Both the position numbers and the translations under genes were made by a program. Below, one piece after another: positions 1-6,109 of a stretch of 10,089 bases of DNA. Below the pieces are notes generated by a model, which made no database searches, was not told where the DNA came from, and saw only the letters and a program-made list of their open reading frames with translations. The stretch's first letter is position 1. Each line of letters begins with the position of its first letter. The DNA lies in contig WLRX01000026.1 of the NCBI GenBank assembly GCA_009706135.1, positions 1 to 10,089 on the forward strand. The letters are read 5' to 3'. The stretch is from Actinomycetota bacterium. GTDB lineage: Bacteria; Actinomycetota; Actinomycetes; Nanopelagicales; Nanopelagicaceae.

Positions 1-57
1 CAGTTATCAACTGAATTTAAAGAATGGTCACAAAAGATTGCTGCAACACAGAATTAA
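1..57 (+). CDS. 3' end of an unidentified gene (partial)
   Basis: Frame 1 is open from the left edge and ends with TAA at 55-57. It gives an 18-residue polar tail (QLSTEFKEWSQKIAATQN) that reads like the amphipathic C-terminal helix of a soluble protein. The stop overlaps the stop of the minus-strand methyltransferase (54-56), the same tight convergent arrangement seen at the two other convergent junctions in this window. The family cannot be identified from 18 residues, and the frame could be open by chance; the helix-like composition and the fit to the convergent pattern favour a real gene. Confidence 0.4.
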   Translation, partial: QLSTEFKEWSQKIAATQN

Positions 58-69
58 GAGATTGCAGCA
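32..69 (-). terminator. Possible intrinsic terminator over convergent stop codons
   Basis: TGCTGCAA (39-46) and TTGCAGCA (62-69) are perfect 8-base inverted repeats around a 15-base loop that contains both stop codons of the convergent genes. On the minus strand the stem is followed by ATCTTTTG (38 down to 31), a short U-rich tail, so it could end the methyltransferase operon. The stem has only four G-C pairs and the loop is long, so it would be weak. The + strand transcript has no U-tract after the stem. Confidence 0.4.
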
Positions 70-932
70 GCGATTGCCTGCGTATGCGCAGGTGTTGAAC
101 CACAGCATGATCCAATAATGTTCACGCCCATTGCTTTCATTTCTGCTGCGTAGATTGCCATTTCATCTGGCGTGCCTTCGTAGATAAATGTGTCACCAAC
201 TAGTTTTGGCAGTCCTGAGTTTGATTGCGTAATAATAAAAACGCCTGCTGGGCGTGCATCAACCATCTGCTGTGCAATCTGGCGTATCTCATCCGTGCCA
301 CGTCCACAGTTTGCACCGATGATGCGCACCCCGATAGATGAAAGATGCGTTACTGCCATTGCAGGCTTAACACCCATCATTGTGCGCAGGTTTGTATCAA
401 ATGACATCGTTGCAATAATTGGCAATCCCGGTGCTACTGCCTTTGCTGCTTCAACGGCTGCTTCTACTTCAGCCAAATCACTCATTGTTTCGATAAGAAT
501 CGCATCGACACCACCAGCAACTAGACCTCTGATTTGTTCTGAAAATAATTCTTTTGCACTCTCAGGTGTCAGCGTTCCCATTGGATCCATCAGATTACCA
601 GAGGGACCGACATCGCCCATAACAAAACATCCAGGATGGCGATCAGCAACCTTGCGCGCAATTGCTGCACCTGCTTGATTTAGTTCTATGACGCGATCGG
701 CAAGGCCGTGTAATTCAAGCCGGCCATGTGTGGCGCCGAAAGTATTTGTTGTGATGAACTTTGCACCAGCTGCGGCATAAGCTTCAAGAACAGCTTCGAT
801 TTCCTCAGGCTTTTCAACATTCCATAATTCAGGGGCGCCACCATCTGTTAAACCACGCTCTTGCAACATTGTTCCCATGGCACCATCGGATGCGAGTACA
901 GCGTTGGCAAGTGCGTCATAAATGGCTGACAT
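54..932 (-). CDS. Homocysteine S-methyltransferase domain protein
   Basis: This 292-residue protein is a complete, stand-alone homocysteine-binding methyltransferase domain of the MetH N-terminal/MmuM/betaine-homocysteine methyltransferase family. It should transfer a methyl group to homocysteine to make methionine in the cytoplasm. The DGAMGT motif is at residues 16-21, and the three zinc-binding cysteines are Cys209 (GANCG) and Cys276-Cys277 (GSCCG). It lacks the pterin-binding, cobalamin-binding and activation domains of full MetH. By recollection it most resembles alphaproteobacterial proteins called betaine-homocysteine methyltransferase or the homocysteine subunit of split MetH. The ATG has an AGGAG ribosome site at 938-942, 5 nt upstream, starting right beside the stop of the preceding gene (944), so the two are co-transcribed. 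The methyl donor (a corrinoid protein, betaine, S-methylmethionine or another) cannot be told from the sequence. Confidence 0.88.
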   Translation of the reverse strand: MSAIYDALANAVLASDGAMGTMLQERGLTDGGAPELWNVEKPEEIEAVLEAYAAAGAKFITTNTFGATHGRLELHGLADRVIELNQAGAAIARKVADRHPGCFVMGDVGPSGNLMDPMGTLTPESAKELFSEQIRGLVAGGVDAILIETMSDLAEVEAAVEAAKAVAPGLPIIATMSFDTNLRTMMGVKPAMAVTHLSSIGVRIIGANCGRGTDEIRQIAQQMVDARPAGVFIITQSNSGLPKLVGDTFIYEGTPDEMAIYAAEMKAMGVNIIGSCCGSTPAHTQAIAAAIS

Positions 933-943
933 CTTTACTCCTA

Positions 944-1243
944 TTAGTTTGTTGGATTCATTGCATCAAGAATTGCTTGTAATTTAATTTCAGAAAACTC
1001 TTCTTCAAGGGATGCGGTAATTCGGGCCGCAAGAGCTGCAGGAACTTCATCAGATTGCGTCCAAGGATCTCTGTTCCAACCAGCGGTGTACGCATCAGCA
1101 TCTATTTCGCCCAAGCGCATGGCCGCTTCATCGATAGCTTCTTGAAAACGTGCAGGCAACATAACTTTGATTGTGTCAGCACCATCTCGAGCCATCACCA
1201 TTGAAGGAATTTCTCTCCATCGCATTACTTGATATTCGCTCAT
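944..1243 (-). CDS. Small 'virulence factor' family protein (PF13769-like)
   Basis: A 99-residue protein with the features I associate with PF13769: MRWREIPSMV near the start (residues 7-16), then KVMLPARFQEAIDEAAMRLG (26-45), then DAYTAGW (50-56). There are no cysteines, signal peptide or membrane segment, so it should be cytoplasmic. The family name is historical and the molecular role is not established. From memory, relatives in alphaproteobacteria sit beside methylenetetrahydrofolate reductase and corrinoid/homocysteine methyltransferase genes, and here too a homocysteine methyltransferase follows 11 nt downstream, so a helper role in one-carbon/methionine metabolism is inferred. It starts 10 nt after the stop of the broken nitroreductase. 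The ribosome site is weak (only GGTAG about 13 nt before ATG). Met7 is an alternative start. Confidence 0.7.
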   Translation of the reverse strand: MSEYQVMRWREIPSMVMARDGADTIKVMLPARFQEAIDEAAMRLGEIDADAYTAGWNRDPWTQSDEVPAALAARITASLEEEFSEIKLQAILDAMNPTN

Positions 1244-1253
1244 GAAAGTAAGG

Positions 1254-1826
1254 CTACCAAGTGATGTTAACTATTTCATCAAGTGATTTGCGTGAACGTG
1301 GCGCCACTTCACGAGCTTTTATCTCTTCAGGTAAAGAATCAGGCGAAGTGCGCTTACCAATAGCAAGGCAAGTAATTGGTTCTATACCCGCCCCTAAAGG
1401 GAACTTTGCCTTTGCTACAGCATTATCAAAGCCACTCATTTGATGTACGTCGAAGCCACGATGGTTTGCTTCAAACGTTAAGTGTGAAACAGCTAATCCT
1501 GTGTCATAGAGCGCGGTGGGATTAGTTTTTCCATCTTCACGAAGAGTAAGTGCGTTTACAAGAACAAGAGCCGAAGCTTTGGGTGCCCATTGTTTATTAA
1601 AATCTGAAAGAAGTGATGTTATCTGAACAAAGTTTTCATCACCACGTACACCAAGGACAAACTTCCATGGTTGTGCGTTAAATGCGCTCGGCGACCAACG
1701 TGCAGCCTCAAAAATTGCGGTGAGTTCATCAGCTGAAATTGTGGCGCTTTAATCGTATGCACGAGGGCTCCATCGTTCTGCGATGAGTGGATGTAATTCG
1801 ACAGATGTATCGGCTCTCTTAATCAT
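1254..1826 (-). pseudogene. Nitroreductase family protein, broken by an in-frame TAA
   Basis: Read from ATG at 1826 the frame gives 25 residues containing HPLIAERWSPRAYD, hits TAA at 1751-1749, and continues in the same frame without another stop to TAG at 1254. The downstream part has the family signature (ELTAIFEAARWSPSAFNAQP, then WKFVLGVRGDENF) followed by LYDTGLAVSHL and GIEPITCLAIGK. Together the parts give 189 residues plus the stop, a normal length for FMN-dependent NAD(P)H nitroreductases of the small 'RWSPRAFD' subgroup. The first and second halves join with no missing sequence, so a single substitution is the simplest cause; TAA could derive from a TCA serine codon, for example. 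No ATG, GTG or TTG restart lies in the 30 or so codons after the stop; the next in-frame ATG (1439) would drop the N-terminal FMN-binding segment. It is first in the minus-strand operon. A sequencing error would give the same picture. Confidence 0.8.
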
Positions 1827-1838
1827 GCACGAATTGTA
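1827..1838 (-). promoter_or_regulatory. Leaderless-type -10 box for the nitroreductase operon
   Basis: On the minus strand TACAAT (1838-1833) is followed by exactly 6 nt and then the ATG at 1826. This matches the actinobacterial TANNNT -10 element placed so that transcription starts at or next to the A of ATG, and there is no Shine-Dalgarno sequence. No clear -35 box is visible. Confidence 0.5.
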
Positions 1839-1839
1839 A

Positions 1840-1851
1840 TAGAATTATGAA
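1840..1851 (+). promoter_or_regulatory. Leaderless-type -10 box for the phosphoesterase operon
   Basis: TAGAAT (1840-1845) lies exactly 6 nt before the ATG at 1852, with no ribosome binding site between. It is one base away from the opposing minus-strand -10 box (1833-1838), so polymerases on the two strands would occupy overlapping DNA. The -35 position (around 1817-1822, TCTTAA) matches consensus poorly and falls inside the divergent gene. Confidence 0.5.
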
Positions 1852-3411
1852 ATGGCGTTCATTCGAAAATCTCCCAACGAAAAAGGTTGGTCAGAATTAG
1901 AGCAAGTTAGTGAGCAAGAACACGTCGGCGCCGAATTTCCTAAACAATCACAACCATTACTAGTAATGCACCACTTATCTGATCTACATGTTTGCGATGC
2001 GCAATCACCACTGCGTCCTGAATTTCTAGATCGATGCGCAGATCCAGATAGTCCAATCCGAGATGTCATTGGAACAATTGGTTGTTATCGACCACATGCA
2101 ATGCTCTCGCCTCACGTAGTTGAATCAATGGTTCAAGCCCTTAATAAAGTCACTACAGGGCCGCTATCGGGACATCCCATTGATGCTGCAATTATTACGG
2201 GCGATACAACCGATAACGCACAACTAAACGAAGTTGATTGGTATATCGCATTACTTGATGGAATTGAGATTACTCCAGACTCGGGTGATCTCAGCAAGTA
2301 TGAAGGCGTTATGGATGATGGAGTAGAACACTATGACGTTAAATATTGGCATCCACATGGAACACCTGCAGGTAAAGAAGATGATGATGCGCGTGCAATA
2401 TATGGATTTCCAGTTGTTCCCGGATTACTTGACTCGTGCCGCAAACCAATTAAATCATCAGGATTGAGATTTCCTTGGTATGCAGTTCACGGAAATCATG
2501 ATGCATTGTTGCAAGGAACTGTTACGCCAGATGAAAACAGCCAAGAATCTATCGTTGGTAACAAAAGATTTATTGGCCTACCGTCATCGCTTACTCTCGA
2601 ACAAACGCTCGGAGCTTTTGATGAAATTGGTCCAGCATCATTGCCTCGCGCCGAAGATGCGCCTTTTGTTCTGGTTACACCGGATGTGAAACGTCGAGCA
2701 GTAGAACGTGGTGAGTATGCGGCGAAGCATTTAAGTTCTCCAGGAAATCCAAATGGCCATGGATTTACAGAAGAGCATGTGCAGAAAAAGCACATGTATT
2801 ACTCAACAAATGTCGGAAAAATAAAGTTAATTACGATTGATAGTGTCAACGAATTTGGCGGATGGCAGGGTTCGCTTGATGTTACTCAATTTCAGTGGTT
2901 AGAAAATGAAATTAAAAATAGTGATCGACTAGTCGTGTTGGCCTCACACCACCCTTTGAGCAAGATGTTTAACGATTATGCACCCACCGGGCGCAGAGTA
3001 TGTGTTGATGAAATTACAGAAATGCTTCTTAAGTATCCGCAGGTCATTGCTTGGCTTGCCGGTCACGTACATCGTCACCACGTTGAGTGGATTGGTCCTG
3101 AGATAGAAGAGCGTGGTTTCTGGCAGATTGAAACAGCTTCTCACGCAGATTGGCCACAACAGAGTCGCACGATTGAAATAGTTCAAAGTGATACTGGAGA
3201 AATATTTATTGCACTCACTGTTATTGATCACGCAGCTGCTGCAACGTATGGCACAGCCAAAACCACTCTTGAAATGGCAGCCCTCTCGCGATTAATCAGC
3301 GCCAACGTATGGCAGAAGCGAGATTCACTCGGTGCCAAAGTTCCCGCCGATTGGGCGATGGGTGAGGTGCATGAGAGAAATACGGTTTTGCGCTTAAGTG
3401 CGCGAAATTAA
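1852..3411 (+). CDS. Calcineurin-like metallophosphoesterase (TIGR03767-like)
   Basis: This 519-residue protein has the complete metal-binding set of the calcineurin-like phosphoesterase superfamily in order: HLSDLH (41-46, Asp44 and His46), ITGDTTDN (115-122), HGNHD (213-217), SHHP (365-368) and GHVHRHH (404-410). These residues hold a two-metal centre that hydrolyses phosphoester bonds. The HVCDAQSPLRPEFLDR stretch (46-61) right after the first motif is what I recognise, from memory, as the mainly actinobacterial family modelled by TIGR03767 (PPA1498-like), whose substrate is unknown. The N-terminus is charged and has no signal peptide or transmembrane segment, so the protein appears cytoplasmic. 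Large insertions between motifs (about residues 135-205 and 225-315) are longer than in minimal phosphoesterases. It leads a two-gene operon with a GNAT acetyltransferase 2 nt downstream. A nucleotide or phosphodiester substrate is only a guess. Confidence 0.82.
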   Translation: MAFIRKSPNEKGWSELEQVSEQEHVGAEFPKQSQPLLVMHHLSDLHVCDAQSPLRPEFLDRCADPDSPIRDVIGTIGCYRPHAMLSPHVVESMVQALNKVTTGPLSGHPIDAAIITGDTTDNAQLNEVDWYIALLDGIEITPDSGDLSKYEGVMDDGVEHYDVKYWHPHGTPAGKEDDDARAIYGFPVVPGLLDSCRKPIKSSGLRFPWYAVHGNHDALLQGTVTPDENSQESIVGNKRFIGLPSSLTLEQTLGAFDEIGPASLPRAEDAPFVLVTPDVKRRAVERGEYAAKHLSSPGNPNGHGFTEEHVQKKHMYYSTNVGKIKLITIDSVNEFGGWQGSLDVTQFQWLENEIKNSDRLVVLASHHPLSKMFNDYAPTGRRVCVDEITEMLLKYPQVIAWLAGHVHRHHVEWIGPEIEERGFWQIETASHADWPQQSRTIEIVQSDTGEIFIALTVIDHAAAATYGTAKTTLEMAALSRLISANVWQKRDSLGAKVPADWAMGEVHERNTVLRLSARN

Positions 3412-3413
3412 TC

Positions 3414-3965
3414 ATGAAATTGATTCAAACCGAACGCCTTGATCTACATCACATCGAAGCAGCTGACTTAATCAATCTTTTTGAAAACCGCAATGACGCG
3501 CAAGCGCTTTCAGGGAAAGCATTTACCAATCCACTTCGAGTTTTAATTGATTTTCAAGGTCCGCTTGCGTGGAGAGTCCCGCAAGTAAAGGAAAGCGCCG
3601 AAGTAAACAAGTGGTTTGTGCGCTGGGCTGTTTTGCGAAGCACGCAGGAAGTTATTGGAAGTACGAGTTTTCATGGAGCACCTGATGCCAATGGAATGAT
3701 GGAAATTGGCTTAGGAGTCGAAGCGGCATTTCAGCGTCAGGGTTTTGGTAAAGAAATATTGCAGGGTATGTGGGGATGGGTTGTAAAAGAACCTGGAGTA
3801 AAAATCTTGCGTTATACAGTCAGCCCAACAAATACCGCATCAATTGCATTGATTAATTCTTTTGGCTTTAATTTCATGGGCGAGCAGATAGATGAAATTG
3901 ATGGACCAGAGAGTATTTATGAAATGTCAGCAGATGTGTATCGAAAGAAATTTCTTAGTCGTTAG
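3414..3965 (+). CDS. GNAT N-acetyltransferase, RimJ/RimL-like
   Basis: A 183-residue acetyl-CoA-dependent N-acetyltransferase. The start TERLDLHHIEAADL (6-19) is the usual RimJ/RimL opening, and FQRQGFGKEIL (106-116) is the Q/R-x-x-G-x-G/A loop that binds the acetyl-CoA pyrophosphate. The TNTASIALINSFGF block (139-152) is the conserved helix and turn of the C-terminal half. Substrates in this family include protein N-termini, amino-acid-like toxins and antibiotics; nothing here selects one. The ATG begins 2 nt after the phosphoesterase stop, so translation is probably coupled. Its last 11 nt overlap the end of tgt on the other strand. Confidence 0.85.
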   Translation: MKLIQTERLDLHHIEAADLINLFENRNDAQALSGKAFTNPLRVLIDFQGPLAWRVPQVKESAEVNKWFVRWAVLRSTQEVIGSTSFHGAPDANGMMEIGLGVEAAFQRQGFGKEILQGMWGWVVKEPGVKILRYTVSPTNTASIALINSFGFNFMGEQIDEIDGPESIYEMSADVYRKKFLSR

Positions 3966-4001
3966 ATTGACCAGATTTGTGCTTATAGCGACCTAAGAAA
4001 T
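3950..4001. terminator. Inverted repeat across the GNAT/tgt convergent junction
   Basis: ATTTCTTAG (3950-3958) and CTAAGAAAT (3993-4001) are perfect 9-base inverted repeats; the stem can gain TCG/CGA after a one-base bulge, leaving a loop of about 27 nt that contains the GNAT stop. On the minus strand the stem is followed by TTCTTTCG, so it could weakly end tgt transcription. The stem is A+T rich and the repeat lies inside coding sequence, so chance is a real possibility. Confidence 0.25.
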
Positions 4002-5217
4002 CTGCCTTCATATCAGTAAAGTTTCCATCTAGTAACGCTTGACGCATTTGATCGACGAGGCGAACGATGTAGCGCTCATTATGAATAGTGGCTAACGTTG
4101 CTGCAACTATTTCTTTTCCGCGGAAAACATGGTGTAAATACGCGCGCGTGTAATGCGTGCAGGTATAGCAATCACACTCGTCATCAATCGGATTGAAATC
4201 TCGCTTATAGGTAGCGTTAGTTAAATTAAATCTGCCCTCCATTGTGTAGACAGCGCTGGTCCGAGCAATACGTGATGCAAGCACACAATCGAAGGTATCT
4301 ATACCATTTTCAACGCCAACGAATAGATCTTCAGGGGCACCGATACCGAGCAAATGCTTAGGTTTTTCTTGAGGCAAAACTTCGTTGACCCACTTAACGA
4401 TTGTGCCGAGTGAATCTTTATCCAAGGCTCCACCGATTCCAAAGCCGTCATATGAGATATCAGATGATGTCATGGCACCAAAATCTGTCGCTGCCTTCTT
4501 GCGCAAGTCTTCGTATTGCGCTCCCTGTATAACTCCAAAGAGTGCCTGATAAGGCTTATCTACTCGCAGATCTGTGAGGCGCTTGTGTTCATCTAGGCAC
4601 CGCAATCCCCAGTTGTATGTGCGCTGCATAGCAACTTCTTGATAGCGGCGGGTGTTATGAAGCGTTGTGCACTCATCGAAAGCAAACATGATGTCTGCTC
4701 CAATTTGGTGTTGCACCTGCATCGAAATCTCTGGCGTAAATCGGTGCATAGAGCCATCCAGATGAGATTTAAATGTCACACCTTCATCATCGACGTGGGC
4801 CAGGCGTTCTTTATTGCCCGCAATTACTTCATCGGATCTAAACGTCTTAGCATCCATTGCTAATACTTTTTTGAAACCGACTCCGAGGGATAGAACTTGA
4901 AAGCCACCACTATCGGTAATCGTTGGCCCTGGCCAATTCATGAACTTTGCTAAACCACCAGCTTCATCAAGAATGTCTGGTCCTGGCTGTAGATACAGGT
5001 GATAAGCATTTGCTAAGAGTGCTTGTGCCCCTAAATCCTGCATTGATTCAGGTAACACTGATTTAACTGTGGCTTTTGTGCCCACTGGAATAAATGCTGG
5101 AGTTTGAATAACTCCGTGAGGAGTTGAAATTGTGCCAACGCGGGCGAGTGATCCTTCATCGCGCGCCTTGATTTCAAATCCAAAACCTAAATTAGTTCCT
5201 TGGCCCATGCGCCACAT
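3955..5217 (-). CDS. tgt: tRNA-guanine transglycosylase
   Basis: This 420-residue enzyme exchanges guanine at the wobble position of GUN-anticodon tRNAs for a 7-deazaguanine base (preQ1 or queuine) in queuosine formation. TDSGGFQ (101-107) supplies the general acid/base Asp102, and FDC (309-311) gives the nucleophile Asp310. GVIQGA (228-233) belongs to the substrate pocket. The zinc site is Cys348, Cys350, Cys353 and His379. Where classical bacterial Tgt has GGLAVGE, this one has GGALDKD (262-268), and where they have MPTRNAR it has LASRIAR (313-319), both resembling actinobacterial homologues as I recall them. Met4 is an alternative start. The gene ends inside the convergent GNAT gene and is transcribed away from the hydrolase operon across a 25-bp gap. 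No other queuosine gene is in the window. Confidence 0.95.
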   Translation of the reverse strand: MWRMGQGTNLGFGFEIKARDEGSLARVGTISTPHGVIQTPAFIPVGTKATVKSVLPESMQDLGAQALLANAYHLYLQPGPDILDEAGGLAKFMNWPGPTITDSGGFQVLSLGVGFKKVLAMDAKTFRSDEVIAGNKERLAHVDDEGVTFKSHLDGSMHRFTPEISMQVQHQIGADIMFAFDECTTLHNTRRYQEVAMQRTYNWGLRCLDEHKRLTDLRVDKPYQALFGVIQGAQYEDLRKKAATDFGAMTSSDISYDGFGIGGALDKDSLGTIVKWVNEVLPQEKPKHLLGIGAPEDLFVGVENGIDTFDCVLASRIARTSAVYTMEGRFNLTNATYKRDFNPIDDECDCYTCTHYTRAYLHHVFRGKEIVAATLATIHNERYIVRLVDQMRQALLDGNFTDMKADFLGRYKHKSGQSND

Positions 5218-5230
5218 TGTGGCAGAGATG

Positions 5231-5242
5231 TAGGCTAAGAAA
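5231..5242 (+). promoter_or_regulatory. Leaderless-type -10 box for the hydrolase/MFS operon
   Basis: TAGGCT (5231-5236) is followed by 6 nt (AAGAAA) and the ATG at 5243, with no room for a Shine-Dalgarno sequence. The geometry is the same as at 1840-1851. No convincing -35 box is seen. Confidence 0.45.
5232..5237 (-). promoter_or_regulatory. Candidate -10 box for tgt
   Basis: On the minus strand TAGCCT (5237-5232) fits TANNNT and lies 14 nt before the tgt ATG at 5217, implying a leader of about 7 nt and no proper ribosome site. It is almost exactly superimposed on the + strand -10 box TAGGCT (5231-5236), because TAGGCTA reads as TAGCCTA on the other strand: a symmetric, bidirectional -10. 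Confidence 0.35.
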
Positions 5243-6109
5243 ATGCCTCAATTCAAACTTAGATCCGGCCGCGAACTTGAAGTCCTTGATAATGGCGTAG
5301 ATAGCACCAGCGCAATCGTCTTTCATCATGGAACCCCGGCCAGTGCTTCACTCTGGAGCCAATGGTTTACATACGCAGCCGAAGCAGGCATTCGTGCTAT
5401 TTCATATAGCCGTGCGGGATATGGCACAAGTGATCGTGATTATGGTCGAAGCATTGTTAGCGTCAATAAAGATATTGCCGAAGTTTTAGAATCAAAGAGA
5501 ATTGAAAAATTCGTAGCAATTGGTTGGTCAGGCGGTGGTCCACACGCACTTGCAAATACGTTATTAGATATCAATGTTGGAGCAATTACTCTCGCTGGCG
5601 TAGGTGCATACGGCGTGGATGACTTAGATTTTCTAGAGGGTATGGCACAAGAAAATTACGACGAATTCGGTGCATCGCTACAAGGTGAAGATGTCATTCA
5701 GCAGTGGTTTATTGATAACGCATCAGCATTTAAATCCGCTGGCGGCGCCGAAATCCGCGAAGCATTTGGAGGACTCATTAGTGATGCTGACAAAAAATCA
5801 ATGGAAGGTTCTTTTGCAGTTGTCATCGCTGCAGCAATTAGATCAGGAGTTGCAGTGAGCTTTGATGGTTGGGTCGATGATGATGTTGCATTTACCAAAC
5901 CGTGGGGATTTGATCTTTCATCCATTAATAAGCCTGTAAAGATCTGGCAAGGCGATCAAGATTTTATGGTACCTCACGCACACTCTCATTGGTTGAAAAA
6001 ACATATTTCAACTGCTGAATTAACGTTTATCCCCGGACAGGGACATGTAACTTTATTAGTAGATTACACAGACAAAGTATTTGCTCAAGCAAAGGCGCTG
6101 CTTGCATAA
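5243..6109 (+). CDS. Alpha/beta-fold hydrolase
   Basis: A 288-residue alpha/beta hydrolase. HHGTPAS (28-34) forms the oxyanion-hole strand-loop, GWSGGGP (94-100) is the nucleophile elbow with Ser96, GDQDFMVP (237-244) carries the probable catalytic acid (Asp240), and GQGH (265-268) supplies His268. A cap domain occupies about residues 125-215. There is no signal peptide, so it is cytoplasmic. The HHGTP start and the SRAGYGTSD segment (56-64) are typical of broad-specificity esterase/peptidase-like members; the substrate cannot be inferred. The stop TAA directly abuts the ATG of an MFS transporter, so the two are translated from one message and probably act on related compounds. Confidence 0.85.
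   Translation: MPQFKLRSGRELEVLDNGVDSTSAIVFHHGTPASASLWSQWFTYAAEAGIRAISYSRAGYGTSDRDYGRSIVSVNKDIAEVLESKRIEKFVAIGWSGGGPHALANTLLDINVGAITLAGVGAYGVDDLDFLEGMAQENYDEFGASLQGEDVIQQWFIDNASAFKSAGGAEIREAFGGLISDADKKSMEGSFAVVIAAAIRSGVAVSFDGWVDDDVAFTKPWGFDLSSINKPVKIWQGDQDFMVPHAHSHWLKKHISTAELTFIPGQGHVTLLVDYTDKVFAQAKALLA

Noticed and set aside
190..678. A 162-residue open frame on the + strand inside the methyltransferase gene
   Set aside because: It is antisense to a strongly conserved protein, has no ribosome site or promoter, and its composition looks like a shadow frame.
1749..1751. The in-frame TAA as a recoded codon (selenocysteine or pyrrolysine) in the nitroreductase
   Set aside because: Those recodings use TGA and TAG, not TAA. 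I see no recoding structure, and every other gene here uses TAA or TAG as a normal stop.
2496..2795. A minus-strand frame rich in Cys and Ser inside the phosphoesterase gene
   Set aside because: It is antisense to conserved coding sequence between the metal-binding motifs, and no family is recognisable. The same applies to the other internal opposite-frame stretches in this gene.
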